The notes: generated from the sequence alone by a model not told the origin. A stretch of 61,323 nucleotides of DNA from JANLUX01 sp031366005 (GCA_031366005.1 JANLZB010000052.1:1-61323), one strand, 5' to 3'; shown: positions 1 to 10,239, counted from the stretch's first letter. Program-made: numbers and translations.

Positions 1-42
1 CGGAATTCCGGGGCTTCGCTGTTTGTCCGAGGTTAAGATTAT

Positions 43-237
43 TTATTGTGCAAGTTGAACGTTAACTGCATTTAAACCTTTCTTGCCTTGCGTCACTTCG
101 AAGGTAACTTCATCACCATCGCGTACGTTGCTTTTTAATCCTGTTGAATGAACGAATACATCTTGTCCTGTTTCGTCATCCTGAATAAACCCAAAACCTT
201 TTGAGTTATTGAAAAATTTTACTTTCCCTTTTTTCAT
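43..237 (-). CDS. Cold-shock domain protein (CspA family)
   Basis: This 64-residue protein is a single cold-shock domain of normal family length. It carries both RNA-binding signatures, KGFGFI (RNP1, near residue 13) and VFVH (RNP2, near residue 27). Family members are cytoplasmic single-stranded nucleic-acid chaperones that melt mRNA structure, either on cold shock or constitutively. Transcription probably starts from a perfect TAnnTTTG box about 33 bases upstream, leaving a short AT-rich leader. The gene stands alone, convergent with nothing visible at the left edge. The family is certain; which paralogue it is, and whether it is cold-induced, cannot be told. Confidence 0.95.
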   Translation of the reverse strand: MKKGKVKFFNNSKGFGFIQDDETGQDVFVHSTGLKSNVRDGDEVTFEVTQGKKGLNAVNVQLAQ

Positions 238-269
238 TTTAATGTTATTTAATTTTAATTAATGTGCGC

Positions 270-277
270 CAAAGATA
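270..277 (-). promoter_or_regulatory. -7 promoter box for the cold-shock gene
   Basis: On the minus strand this reads TATCTTTG, a perfect match to the Bacteroidota housekeeping -7 consensus TAnnTTTG, 33 bases before the ATG. No clear -33 TTG box at standard spacing was seen. Confidence 0.6.
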
Positions 278-327
278 ACTATTTAACAACACGAATTACT
301 TTTTAGAAAAAATAAACTTCCTGATTT

Positions 328-3300
328 CTAACGCCTTAATACCACATAACCACTTCTTACTTCTCCATTATTCAGGTTGATTACATAGAAGTAAGTGCCG
401 TCAGTGAGTTCTCCGCCAAGGGTTACAAGATCAACATTGGAGAATCCGTTCCAGCTGTTATCATAATCTTCCTTATTATAAACTAGGTTACCCCAACGAT
501 TGAATATCTCCAAACGGTTTCCAGGATAATGCGAAATATGACTGATTACAAAGTAATCATTGGTGTTATCGCCATTCGGTGAAAAACCATTCGGTATTTC
601 TAATGAATCACAAGCTATTGTAATTTTTACACTGTCAGTAGCCGAACATCCGTTTACATCTGTAGCAATCACATAATACAAAGTTGAAGAAGAAGGATTT
701 GCAACAGGATTTGCTGTGATTGTATTGTCTAATCCTGATGATGGAGACCATTGATAAGTGTTTGCTCCTGATACTGATAAAACTGCTGATGAATCACATT
801 CCATATTGAAATCATTAGTAACAGTAATTAAAGGCAGCATGTTTTCTGTGACTTGAATTGATGATGATGAATAGGTACCACAATTATTTGTTAAGGTTAA
901 ATAATAATTTCCTCCTGTAAACAATGTGTAATTATTCGAATCATTATTTGTAATAACAACTGAATCAAGATACCACTGGTAAACTGAATTGGAGTAATAA
1001 GAACCTGATAATATTACACTGTCACCTGAACAGAAACTTGTATCTCCAGTAATTATCAGGTTAAGTGAAATGCTGTCAGTAAGTAAAATGTTTCCGGTGG
1101 CAACACATCCTGAGGAATCAGTTATTGTTAAAGCATAATTTCCGGATTGTAAACTGTCGATAAAATTTACTGTGTCATTAGTGTTCCATAAATATTGATA
1201 AGGCATCAGCCCACCACTAACATTAACAGAAATATTTCCTGTAATGCCATTTATACATTGTGGTTGCTGTGTTGTGAAGTTATAACTGATTGCAGGATTT
1301 AAATTGAGAAGAGTATCGCTCATTGAAAGAACACATCCGTTTGAATCTGCAATCATCACTAAATAAATTCCGGCAGTTAAACTATCATTCAGGCTTGTGG
1401 TATCACCATTATTCCACAAATATTGATAAGGTGAAATACCACCGCTGACATTTAATTGAATTGAACCTGTGGAATCACCAAAACAAATAATATTATTTAA
1501 TGAAGAACTGGCTGTTAAAGCTGAAGCAGGTTGGGTGAAAGTATCAGTAAGCATTGCAACACATCCATTGGTGTCTGTTACTGTTACAGAATAATTTCCC
1601 TGTTGAAGAGAATCAATTACGGAAATAGTGTCTGTGGTATTCCATAAATAATAATAAGGTGAAGTTCCACCACTAACAATTAACTGGACGGAACCGGAGC
1701 TATCTCCAAAACATTTTACTGCTTGCACTATGGAAGCAACAGCTAACGGAGCAACCGGACCTGTTACACTGTCAATCAAAGAAGAAGCACAACTGTTACT
1801 ATCTAATACCGTTACCTGGTAAACTCCGGCAATTAAACTATCAAGATCTTCAATAGTATCGGTTGTGTTCCATGCATATGTAAACGGAGCAAACCCATTC
1901 ACCGTTAGATCAATTGCACCGCTGCTGTCACCAAAACATTTAACATTAGTTGTTGATGCAGTAAGAATTGGGTTCGAGTGAACAGTTATCAAAACATAAC
2001 CTGTATCGCACAAAGATGGAATTCCATTATCACAAACTAAATAAACGATAGTATCTGATCCATCGTACCCGGGAGTTGCGCCATATCCAATCTGATACAG
2101 TGAATCAATTGCAGCATTTCCATGCGAAGGCATTGTTATAATACTTGCTGATAATGTATCACCGTCAACATCTGTATCATTATTAAGAATCGAAAAGATC
2201 ACACTGTCAGAAGAACATAATATTAATGTATCATTGATTGCAACGGGTGTATTGTTAACCGGTGTCACAGTGACAATAATGTAAGCTGTATCACAAAGCA
2301 CCGGCATTCCTGAATCACAAATTGCATACATAATGGTGTCTATTCCATTGAATGAACTATCAGGACAATAAATTATTTGTCCTGCAATTGTATCAAGTAT
2401 AGCTGTTCCATGATTTGGATTTGTGACAATTACAAAAGATGATGGATTAATATTATTCTCTGCATCGGTATCATTACTCAATGCATTAATTGTGATGCAA
2501 GAGTCTTCAGGAGTGTTTGTAAAATCATCATTTGCAATTGGTGCATCATTAACCGGAAGAATGGTTATGTAAATCCATGCAGTATCACAATACACGGGCA
2601 ATCCACTATCGCAAATCGCATATTGAATACTATCAGAGCCGGAAAAATTTGAATTAGGAGAATAGATAATTGAATCTGTTGTGATAAATGCACTTCCATT
2701 GTAAGGCCCATTGATAATTATCAGTGATCCCACATTGATATTGTTATCTGCATCGCTGTCATTTGCAAGCGGTAGAATAACTGTTATGGAGTCTTCATTG
2801 ATTATCAGTGTATCATTATTAGCAAATGGAGGACTGTTTACATATACTGTCATTGTATCTGTAGCAGAACAACCCAAACTATCAGTAACAGTAAGATCAT
2901 AAACTGTTGTAATTAATGGAGTGCTTGTTGGATTAGCAAGCGTTGAATCATCAAGATAAAGAGAAGGGTTCCATGAATAAGTGTAAGGTGACGTACCACC
3001 CGTTGCTGCAGGAGTGCTACCTAAAATAACCGATGTTCCTGAAGTAACAAATGCATCAGTACCTGCATCGGCAACAGGGTTTGCATTTGCATATATATTT
3101 ATTGTATCAGCAGAGACGCAGGTCCCGTTTACAATAGTCCATACAAATAAATTATTACCTGTAGCCAAGTTTGAAACGGTAGTTGATGGAGCAGTAGCAT
3201 TTGTAATAGTTGATCCGTTTAATGAAGTCCATGTTCCTGTTCCGGTTAACGGTGTATTCCCAGTAATTGTAGCAACTGAATTTGCACAAATTGTTTGATC

Positions 3301-6300
3301 AATACCTGCGTTTGCAATAGTTGGAATTGAGTCAACAATAATATTTATTGTGTCAGATGATGAACAGGTACCATTCGTGATATTCCACACAAAACTGTAA
3401 TTGCCGGCAGTTAATCCTGTAACGCTGGTGTTTGGATTGTTACTATTTGAAATTACTGCCACGCTTGTTGTTGTCCATGTGCCTGATCCGACAGTTGGTG
3501 TGTTTGCAGCAAGCATTGTTGAGTCTATTGATTCACACATTTGCTGATCTGGTCCTGCATTTGCAATTTCAGAAGAGTCAACGGTAATAATAATTGTATC
3601 AGCGCTATTGCATGAACCGTTTGTTATGGTCCATACAAAAGAATAAGAGCCAGCAATATTTAAACCTGTTACTGATGATGACGAACTTGAAGGAGTAGTG
3701 ATTGTTGCAGTGCTTGTGGTTGTCCACAATCCACTTCCTGATGAAGGAATATTTCCAGCTAATGATGTAGATCCTGTGCTTGCGCAAATTTGCTGATCAC
3801 TTCCGGCATTTGCAATTATTAAACTATCCACATTAATTCTAACGGTATCACGTGAAGTACATGTTCCACTTACAATTGTCCACACAAAATCAAAAGTTCC
3901 TGTTGATAATCCTGTGACTGTAGTATTTGGATTAGAAGGAGTAGTAATAGTAGCACCGCTTATTGTTGTCCATGTTCCGTTTCCGGGAGAAGGATTATTT
4001 CCTGTTAAAGTTGTTGAAAATATTGATGAGCAAAGTTGTTGATCCTGTCCTGCATTTGCAATTACTGATGCATCAACTGTAATTACAACTGTATCTCTTG
4101 ATATACAAGTTCCATTTGTTATTGTCCATACAAAAGAATAAGTACCTGCAATATTTAAACCTGTTACTGTTGTTGTGGGACTTGAAGGAGTTGTTATCGT
4201 TGCTCCGCTTGTTGTTGTCCACAATCCGCTTCCTGATGCAGGAATATTTCCAGCCATTGTGGCGATTGCTGTGCTTGCGCAAATTTGCTGATCAGAACCA
4301 GCGTTTGAAACTACAAGATTGCTTACCACAATTCTGACAGTATCACGAGAAATACATGATCCATTTGCAATTGTCCACACAAAATCAAAAGTTCCTGCTG
4401 ATAATCCTGTTACTGTTGTGTTTGGATTAGATGGAGTAGTAATAGTTGCACCACTTGTTGTTGTCCAAGTTCCGTTTCCGGGAGAAGGATTATTTCCTGC
4501 TAAAATGGTTGAAGATGTTGATGAGCAAAGTTGTTGATCTGCACCAGCATTGGCAATAACTGATGCATCAACTGTAATTACAACTGTATCTCTTGATATA
4601 CAAGCTCCGTTTGTTATTGTCCATACAAAAGAATAATTGCCTGCAATTGTTAAACCTGAAACGTATGTGTTAGGTGTAGAAGGCGAAGTTATAATTGCAC
4701 TGCTTGTAGTAGTCCATAACCCACTTCCTGATGCGGGAGTATTTCCTATCAGTGTGGTTGTTCCTGTTGATGCACAAATTTGTTGATCAGGACCAGCATT
4801 GATTGGACCCATATGACTCACTGTTATTTTAACTGTATCACGTGAAGTGCAGGTGCCATTTACAATTGTCCAGATAAAATTAAAAACGCCAGTTGATAAT
4901 CCAGTAATCGTTGTATTGGGATTAGATGGTGTTGTGATTGTTGCACCACTTGTGGTAGTCCATGTTCCGTTTCCGGGAGCCGGATTATTACCTGCCAGTG
5001 TTGTTGAAACTGCATCACATAGTTGCTGATCAGGACCTGCATTTGCAATTACCGTTGCATTTACTGTAATAACAACTGTATCTCTTGATATACAAGATCC
5101 GTTTGTTATTATCCATACAAAAGAATAATTGCCTGCAATTGTTAAACCTGTTATTGTTGATGTCGGACTCGTTGGAGTTGTAATAATTGCGCTGCTTGTT
5201 GTTGTCCACAACCCACTTCCTGATGCCGGAGTATTTCCAGCCAGTGCTGCCGTGGGTGTGCTTGCGCAGATTTGTTGATCCGGCCCTGCATTTGAAACGA
5301 TAAGAGTGCTCACTGTAATTCTAACAGTATCTCTTGTAGTACAAGTTCCATTTACAATGGTCCATATAAAATTAAAACTGCCGGCTGATAAACTGGATAC
5401 TGTTGATGTCGGACTTGCGGGAGTTGTTATTGTTGCACCACTTGTAGTTGTCCATGTTCCTGTTCCCGGTGTTGCTGTATTTCCTGCAAGCGTTGCTGTT
5501 GTAACATTGCAAAGTAACTGATCAGCGCCTGCATTTGCATTTATCAAAGAGTCAACATGTACAATCACAGTATCACGTGATATACAGGCACCCAAAGTAA
5601 TCGTCCATATAAAGGCACTATTACCTATTGGAAGATTTGTAACAGTAGTTGTAGCTGATGAAGGTGAAGTAATCGTTGCTGTGCTTGTGGTGCTCCATGA
5701 ACCTACTCCAGATGCGGGAACATTTCCGCTAATGGAAGCAGAAGTTGCATTACATAAATTCTGATCTGCACCTGCGTTGGATGGTGTTGGATTACGTACA
5801 ATAATCACCATGGTATCTCTGCTTATGCAAGCTCCGTTACTTATTGACCATACAAAAAAATAAAAACCTGCAACGTTCATTCCGCTTATACCTGTTGTTG
5901 CACTTGTGGGCGAAGTAATTGTTGCAATGCTTGTTGTTGTCCATAATCCTGTTCCTGGTGCTGGATTATTTCCGTTCAATGTTGCTATTCCTGTTGTAGT
6001 ACAAACCTGCAAATCATTGCCGGCATTAGCGGCTTTATACTGACTCACTGTTATCACCATTGTATCTCTGCTTAAGCACGCACCATTAGTAACTGTCCAG
6101 ATAAAATTATAAGTACCTGCTGTTGTCAAGCCTGAAACGGTTGCATTAACTGAATTTGGATTAGTAATAGTTGCGCTGCTTGTTGTTGACCATACTCCGC
6201 TTCCAATTACCGGTGCGGTTGCACTCAAAGTTGCAGTGCCGGGATTGGAACAAATTGCCTGATCACTTCCTGCATTGGAAGTTACAGCAGCATTCACTAC

Positions 6301-7110
6301 TAGTTTAACTGTGTCGGTTGAAGTACATGAAATGTTTGTTATCGTCCAAATAAAAGTATAGGTGCCAACAGCATTTAATCCGGTGATCGTTGTTGTGGGA
6401 GATGCTGGAGTTGTTATTGTTGCACTACTTGTTGTTGTCCAAGTTCCTGTTCCGGGCGCAGGATTATTTGCAGCCATTGTTGCAGTTGCAGTGCTGATGC
6501 AAACCTGTTGATCTGGGCCTGCGTTAGCGACAATGGGATTATCAACTATAACAAATACCTGGTCAGCATCACTACATGATCCATCTGATAAAACCCAGAA
6601 AAAAAGATAAGTTCCTGAAATCAGATTGCCGACTTGAGTTGTATCATTTAGCGGGGATGTGATGGTTGCTGAAGAAGGAGTAAACCAATTACCCGTTACG
6701 CCTGAAACTATCGGAGCGTTTGAATACAACGTGGTTGTATTTGCCGGTGAGCAAAGGTGAATCGTGTTGGGATTTGCGACAGCCTCTATAACATAAACAG
6801 TATGTGAAACGGAAGCACCCTGACTTGCTGCATCAGTAACAGTCAGTGTTACTGTTTTAATTCCTCCTGTATTATATGCATGTGTGGGATTTTGCACGGA
6901 AGAAATTCCACCGTCACCGAAAGTCCAGCTCCAGTTTGTTATGCTGCCGGTATAACCGGAGCTTAAATCAGTAAATGAAACCGTATTACTGATACAAACG
7001 ATGGAATCGTTTACTGAAAAAGCTGCGGTGAATTGTGCCTTTGCCGAGAATGACAAAAGCAATAATATACATCCACATAATAGCCGGTTTATATATCTGC
7101 CTATAAACAT
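328..7110 (-). CDS. Giant T9SS-secreted multidomain surface protein
   Basis: This 2260-residue secreted protein starts with a signal peptide (residues 1-25, ending AKAQ) and a PKD domain (about 27-110, motif WTFGDG). One divergent and 14 clear tandem domains of about 82 residues follow (about 112-1347; core NAGxDQxxC, WTTTSxATIT, TNGxCxSRDT). Next come a PKD-like unit, three Ig/cadherin-like units with NDSDADNNIN-type motifs (about 1430-1716), four SprB-type repeats (about 1724-2012; CFGDSSG, PYxYLW, TDxNGC), two Ig-like units and a gliding-motility-type C-terminal domain (from about 2170; IPNGFSPNGDN, IFNRWGNLVY). That last domain is known as a type B sorting signal for the type IX secretion system. 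The protein is therefore probably an adhesin or filament on the cell surface. Its ligand is unknown. The conserved Cys pair in each repeat suggests disulphides. Confidence 0.93.
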   Translation of the reverse strand: MFIGRYINRLLCGCILLLLSFSAKAQFTAAFSVNDSIVCISNTVSFTDLSSGYTGSITNWSWTFGDGGISSVQNPTHAYNTGGIKTVTLTVTDAASQGASVSHTVYVIEAVANPNTIHLCSPANTTTLYSNAPIVSGVTGNWFTPSSATITSPLNDTTQVGNLISGTYLFFWVLSDGSCSDADQVFVIVDNPIVANAGPDQQVCISTATATMAANNPAPGTGTWTTTSSATITTPASPTTTITGLNAVGTYTFIWTITNISCTSTDTVKLVVNAAVTSNAGSDQAICSNPGTATLSATAPVIGSGVWSTTSSATITNPNSVNATVSGLTTAGTYNFIWTVTNGACLSRDTMVITVSQYKAANAGNDLQVCTTTGIATLNGNNPAPGTGLWTTTSIATITSPTSATTGISGMNVAGFYFFVWSISNGACISRDTMVIIVRNPTPSNAGADQNLCNATSASISGNVPASGVGSWSTTSTATITSPSSATTTVTNLPIGNSAFIWTITLGACISRDTVIVHVDSLINANAGADQLLCNVTTATLAGNTATPGTGTWTTTSGATITTPASPTSTVSSLSAGSFNFIWTIVNGTCTTRDTVRITVSTLIVSNAGPDQQICASTPTAALAGNTPASGSGLWTTTSSAIITTPTSPTSTITGLTIAGNYSFVWIITNGSCISRDTVVITVNATVIANAGPDQQLCDAVSTTLAGNNPAPGNGTWTTTSGATITTPSNPNTTITGLSTGVFNFIWTIVNGTCTSRDTVKITVSHMGPINAGPDQQICASTGTTTLIGNTPASGSGLWTTTSSAIITSPSTPNTYVSGLTIAGNYSFVWTITNGACISRDTVVITVDASVIANAGADQQLCSSTSSTILAGNNPSPGNGTWTTTSGATITTPSNPNTTVTGLSAGTFDFVWTIANGSCISRDTVRIVVSNLVVSNAGSDQQICASTAIATMAGNIPASGSGLWTTTSGATITTPSSPTTTVTGLNIAGTYSFVWTITNGTCISRDTVVITVDASVIANAGQDQQLCSSIFSTTLTGNNPSPGNGTWTTISGATITTPSNPNTTVTGLSTGTFDFVWTIVSGTCTSRDTVRINVDSLIIANAGSDQQICASTGSTSLAGNIPSSGSGLWTTTSTATITTPSSSSSSVTGLNIAGSYSFVWTITNGSCNSADTIIITVDSSEIANAGPDQQMCESIDSTMLAANTPTVGSGTWTTTSVAVISNSNNPNTSVTGLTAGNYSFVWNITNGTCSSSDTINIIVDSIPTIANAGIDQTICANSVATITGNTPLTGTGTWTSLNGSTITNATAPSTTVSNLATGNNLFVWTIVNGTCVSADTINIYANANPVADAGTDAFVTSGTSVILGSTPAATGGTSPYTYSWNPSLYLDDSTLANPTSTPLITTVYDLTVTDSLGCSATDTMTVYVNSPPFANNDTLIINEDSITVILPLANDSDADNNINVGSLIIINGPYNGSAFITTDSIIYSPNSNFSGSDSIQYAICDSGLPVYCDTAWIYITILPVNDAPIANDDFTNTPEDSCITINALSNDTDAENNINPSSFVIVTNPNHGTAILDTIAGQIIYCPDSSFNGIDTIMYAICDSGMPVLCDTAYIIVTVTPVNNTPVAINDTLILCSSDSVIFSILNNDTDVDGDTLSASIITMPSHGNAAIDSLYQIGYGATPGYDGSDTIVYLVCDNGIPSLCDTGYVLITVHSNPILTASTTNVKCFGDSSGAIDLTVNGFAPFTYAWNTTDTIEDLDSLIAGVYQVTVLDSNSCASSLIDSVTGPVAPLAVASIVQAVKCFGDSSGSVQLIVSGGTSPYYYLWNTTDTISVIDSLQQGNYSVTVTDTNGCVAMLTDTFTQPASALTASSSLNNIICFGDSTGSIQLNVSGGISPYQYLWNNGDTTSLNDSLTAGIYLVMIADSNGCVLSMSDTLLNLNPAISYNFTTQQPQCINGITGNISVNVSGGLMPYQYLWNTNDTVNFIDSLQSGNYALTITDSSGCVATGNILLTDSISLNLIITGDTSFCSGDSVILSGSYYSNSVYQWYLDSVVITNNDSNNYTLFTGGNYYLTLTNNCGTYSSSSIQVTENMLPLITVTNDFNMECDSSAVLSVSGANTYQWSPSSGLDNTITANPVANPSSSTLYYVIATDVNGCSATDSVKITIACDSLEIPNGFSPNGDNTNDYFVISHISHYPGNRLEIFNRWGNLVYNKEDYDNSWNGFSNVDLVTLGGELTDGTYFYVINLNNGEVRSGYVVLRR
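3072..6528 (-). repeat. 14-copy tandem domain repeat (about 246 bp each) in the giant gene
   Basis: Fourteen consecutive in-frame units of 80-84 codons share the order NAGxDQ..C, G.GxWTTTS, ATIT.P, GxxxFxWTI.NGxC.SRDT. The units at the two ends are more diverged than the central ones, as expected when an array grows from its middle by unequal crossing-over. Boundaries are estimated from the translated repeat and may be off by a few bases. Confidence 0.9.
3560..5300 (-). repeat. Higher-order (two-domain) repeat inside the array
   Basis: Units 6-11, with unit 12 as a partial match, alternate between two subtypes. Type A reads QQICAST..TPASGSGLW..IAGNYSFVW..RDTVVITV. Type B reads QQLCSS..NNPSPGNGTW..TPSNPNT..FDFVWTI..RDTVRI. 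The real unit of amplification here is therefore an A+B pair of about 165 codons (about 490 bp), repeated about three times. Confidence 0.8.
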
Positions 7111-7193
7111 GTTTCAATTAATATATGAGCATTCATTGAGGATTCTTACGGAAAAGAAGTAAGAGGGTTACAAAATGAAACATATTCTATAAA

Positions 7194-7201
7194 TATATTT
7201 G
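7194..7201 (+). promoter_or_regulatory. -7 box placing the lysA start almost leaderless
   Basis: TATATTTG matches TAnnTTTG exactly and ends six bases before the lysA ATG. Transcription should begin at or within a couple of bases of the start codon, so the mRNA is probably leaderless. Confidence 0.6.
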
Positions 7202-7206
7202 CACCC

Positions 7207-8430
7207 ATGTCTATAAATCCAGTTGTTCTTTCAAACACAAAGCTTGTGAGTATCGCCACTGAATACGGCACTCCTTTATATATATATCACGCTGAACGGA
7301 TAAAACAGCAGTATTCACGGCTCACCACTGCCTTTAACGGAATTAATGCACACATTTTTTATGCATGCAAAGCATTGTCAAATATTAATGTGCTCAAGTA
7401 TATTAAAAGTCTTGGTGCTGGTTTGGATACGGTTTCTATTGGTGAGTTATACCTTGGGTTACAGGCAGGTTTCCAGCCACAGGATATCATCTTTACTCCT
7501 AACTGTGTTGCGTTAGATGAAATCGTTCTTGCAAAAGAGAAAGGTGTTAATATCAACATTGATAATATTTCATTGCTCGAACAGTTTGGAAATATTTATG
7601 GTGATAGCTATCCTGTTTGTATTCGTATCAATCCGCACATTATGGCTGGTGGTAATTATAAAATTTCAACTGGTCACGTGGATAGTAAATTCGGCATTTC
7701 CATTCACCAGTTACGACACATTGAACGCATTGTAAAATCCACTGGTTTGAAAGTGAAAGGACTTCATATGCATACAGGTTCTGAAATTATGGATACTGGC
7801 GTTTTTCTTCGTGGAGCAGAAATCATGTATGAGATAACGGAACATTTTCCTCACCTGGAGTTTATTGATATGGGTAGTGGATTTAAAATTGCTTATAAGC
7901 CTGATGATCCTGAAACAAATGTGGAAGAGTTAGGTGTGCAATTGAGCGAAAGCTTTAATGCCTTTGCAAAAAATTATAATCCTGATTTGCAATTGTGGTT
8001 TGAACCAGGTAAATATATTGTGAGCGGTTCAGGCTATTTTGTGGTGAAAGCAAATGTGGTGAAACAAACTACTGCAACTGTTTTTGTTGGAGTTAACTCA
8101 GGGTTTAATCATTTGATACGACCTATGTTTTATGATGCTTATCACACCATCACTAATATAACTAATCCTGCAGGTGCAGAAAGAATTTACACCGTGGTGG
8201 GCAACATCTGCGAAACAGACACTTTCGCCTGGGACAGAAAATTGAATGAGGTGCGTGAAGGAGATTTGCTTTGTTTTTATAATGCAGGTGCTTATGGATT
8301 TGAAATGTCATCAAACTTTAACTCGCGGTTAAAACCTGCTGAGGTTTTAGTTGTAGATGATAAAGCACATCTGATACGTAAAGCTGATGTGTTTGAAGAT
8401 TTAATGCGTAACCAGGTAGTGGTTTTATAA
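7207..8430 (+). CDS. lysA: Diaminopimelate decarboxylase
   Basis: This 407-residue fold-type III PLP enzyme removes CO2 from meso-diaminopimelate to give L-lysine, the last step of lysine synthesis. The PLP lysine sits in FYACKAL (about residues 51-57). GAGLDTVS, HMHTGSEI, MGSGFKI and EPGKY line the phosphate and substrate sites, and CETDTFAW is the C-terminal substrate-binding stretch near residue 339. Length is normal for the family. It is transcribed divergently from the giant surface gene, has its own -7 box and stands apart from thrA, the other aspartate-family gene at the far end of the window. Related arginine or carboxynorspermidine decarboxylases are less likely because of the CETD motif. 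Confidence 0.93.
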   Translation: MSINPVVLSNTKLVSIATEYGTPLYIYHAERIKQQYSRLTTAFNGINAHIFYACKALSNINVLKYIKSLGAGLDTVSIGELYLGLQAGFQPQDIIFTPNCVALDEIVLAKEKGVNINIDNISLLEQFGNIYGDSYPVCIRINPHIMAGGNYKISTGHVDSKFGISIHQLRHIERIVKSTGLKVKGLHMHTGSEIMDTGVFLRGAEIMYEITEHFPHLEFIDMGSGFKIAYKPDDPETNVEELGVQLSESFNAFAKNYNPDLQLWFEPGKYIVSGSGYFVVKANVVKQTTATVFVGVNSGFNHLIRPMFYDAYHTITNITNPAGAERIYTVVGNICETDTFAWDRKLNEVREGDLLCFYNAGAYGFEMSSNFNSRLKPAEVLVVDDKAHLIRKADVFEDLMRNQVVVL

Positions 8431-8456
8431 AAATATTTTTTGCTTTTTAAAATTTT

Positions 8457-9116
8457 TTATTGCTTTAAATAGCTTGCAGCAAACAGTAAATCCTCAGGAA
8501 ACGTAATTTTTATATTTCTATATTCTCCTTCTATAAGATGAATTTTTCTTCCTGTTTGTTCATATAGCGAAGCTTCATCAGTAAATAAATCATAGTCGGG
8601 ATTTTGAAATGCTTCCAGCAGTTCATTTGTTTTGAAACATTGTGGAGTTTGAATGATGCGATATTGGTCACGGTCAACTGCATAACTGTCATTGCCGTTT
8701 AATTCTCTTAATGATTCTTTTAACTTAACAGCAGGCACAGCATTACCATGTTTACCTGCTTCATTAAATAATTTTTCAATTAGTGATAATGAAACACAAG
8801 GCCGCACACCATCATGAATTGCAACAAGGCTGTTCTTTTCAATTGCTTTCAAACCATTCAAAACAGATTCTGCCCTGGTGTTTCCGCCATCAACAATTTG
8901 ATGCGGAATATTAAATCCATGGTTTTTGCAAATCTCTTTCCAGTAATCATGATATTCATTACTTAATGCTAAAATGATTTTTGTGTCAGCATTATTAAAC
9001 CGTTCCAATGTATGCATCAGAACAGGTTTATCATTAACCATTAAAAACTGCTTGGGCAAGATGCTCTTGAATCGAGTACCCTGCCCACCAGCAACAATTA
9101 CTGCATAAAGGTTCAT
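8457..9116 (-). CDS. ispD: 2-C-methyl-D-erythritol 4-phosphate cytidylyltransferase
   Basis: This 219-residue enzyme couples CTP to methylerythritol phosphate, the third step of the non-mevalonate isoprenoid pathway. The nucleotide-binding N-terminus IVAGGQGTRF with PKQF is intact, as are HDGVRPCVS (about residues 100-108) and TDEASLYE near residue 180. It shares one base with the end of queA (TAATG), so the two are translationally coupled and read from the promoter upstream of queA. The isoprenoid supply fits the polyprenyl synthase and the prenylglyceryl-phosphate-type synthase elsewhere in the window. Confidence 0.93.
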   Translation of the reverse strand: MNLYAVIVAGGQGTRFKSILPKQFLMVNDKPVLMHTLERFNNADTKIILALSNEYHDYWKEICKNHGFNIPHQIVDGGNTRAESVLNGLKAIEKNSLVAIHDGVRPCVSLSLIEKLFNEAGKHGNAVPAVKLKESLRELNGNDSYAVDRDQYRIIQTPQCFKTNELLEAFQNPDYDLFTDEASLYEQTGRKIHLIEGEYRNIKITFPEDLLFAASYLKQ

Positions 9117-10168
9117 TAATCAATAATCAGCATGGCATCTCCATAGCTGAAAAAACGATATTTCTCTTTCTGGGCAACTTTGTATGCTTCCATAATTAAG
9201 TCATAACCTGCAAATGCTGCTGTCATCATTAATAAAGTTGACTCAGGCATGTGAAAATTAGTTACCATCATGTTCGCAATACTGAAATCATATGGAGGAA
9301 AAATAAATTTATTCGTCCAGCCGGTATAAGGTTTTAACTCTCCCAATGTTGAGACAGAAGATTCAATAGCACGCATGGAAGTAGTGCCCACAGCGCAGAT
9401 ATTTTTTCTCTTTTCTTTTGCCTTATTAACAATATCAGCTGCTTCCTGCGACACGCTGAATTGCTCAGAATCCATTTTATGTTTGGTGAGGTCTTCTACT
9501 TCCACCGGGCGAAAAGTTCCTAAGCCAACATGCAATGTTACTTCTGCAAGATTCACTCCTTTCAATTCCATCCGCTTTAATAATTCACGGCTGAAATGCA
9601 GACCAGCAGTAGGAGCTGCAACGGCACCTTCGTGCTTTGCATACACTGTTTGATAACGTTCCTTATCAGCAGGTTCCGCTTTGCGTTTGATATACTTAGG
9701 TAAAGGTGTATGTCCTAATTGCTCAATTACATCTCTGAATTCAGCTGACGTGCCATCAAACAAAAAGCGCAGTGTTCTTCCACGTGAGGTGGTGTTGTCT
9801 ATTACTTCTGCCACCAGCATATCATCATCACCAAAATAAAGTTTGTTACCAATCCTGATTTTGCGTGCCGGATCAACTAAAACATCCCAAAGCTTGCTCT
9901 CAGCATTTAATTCTCTTAATAAGAATACTTCGATTTTAGCTCCTGTTTTTTCTTTGTTACCATACAGACGTGCAGGAAACACTTTAGTATTGTTGAGTAC
10001 TAAAACATCTCCATCATTAAAATATCCAAGAATATCTTTAAAGACTTTGTGCTCTATTTTTCCTGTCTTACGATGCACAACCATCATCCTTGATTCATCG
10101 CGGTTGGATGAAGGATGCGTGGCTAATAATTTTTCATTGATGTGGAATTTGAACTGTGTTAATTTCAT
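9116..10168 (-). CDS. queA: S-adenosylmethionine:tRNA ribosyltransferase-isomerase
   Basis: This 350-residue enzyme transfers and rearranges the ribose of SAM onto 7-aminomethyl-7-deazaguanine at the tRNA wobble position, giving epoxyqueuosine. Recognised blocks are HPSSNRDESRMMV, VLVLNNTKVFPARL, APTAGLHFS and HVGLGTFRPVEVE, all in family order, and the length is normal. It is the first gene of a two-gene operon with ispD. A perfect -7 box lies about 70 bases upstream. No preQ1 riboswitch was recognised in its leader. Confidence 0.95.
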   Translation of the reverse strand: MKLTQFKFHINEKLLATHPSSNRDESRMMVVHRKTGKIEHKVFKDILGYFNDGDVLVLNNTKVFPARLYGNKEKTGAKIEVFLLRELNAESKLWDVLVDPARKIRIGNKLYFGDDDMLVAEVIDNTTSRGRTLRFLFDGTSAEFRDVIEQLGHTPLPKYIKRKAEPADKERYQTVYAKHEGAVAAPTAGLHFSRELLKRMELKGVNLAEVTLHVGLGTFRPVEVEDLTKHKMDSEQFSVSQEAADIVNKAKEKRKNICAVGTTSMRAIESSVSTLGELKPYTGWTNKFIFPPYDFSIANMMVTNFHMPESTLLMMTAAFAGYDLIMEAYKVAQKEKYRFFSYGDAMLIID

Positions 10169-10239
10169 TTCGCTTACGGGCTTTATTTAATATGTTTAAT
10201 TATCTCTTAGAATTATCCTTCGTTTTTTCAAAAGGGAGG

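Noticed and set aside
2..11. Palindrome cggaattccg at the left edge
   Set aside because: Too short and too close to the edge to judge; no terminator U-run.
2711..5521. Several long plus-strand open frames opposite the giant surface gene
   Set aside because: They repeat with the period of the tandem domains and are Val/Pro-rich translations of its antisense strand; none has a plausible family or promoter.
3072..6528. Regular repeats that might suggest a CRISPR array
   Set aside because: Period is about 246 bases, units are protein-coding in one frame and there are no spacers.
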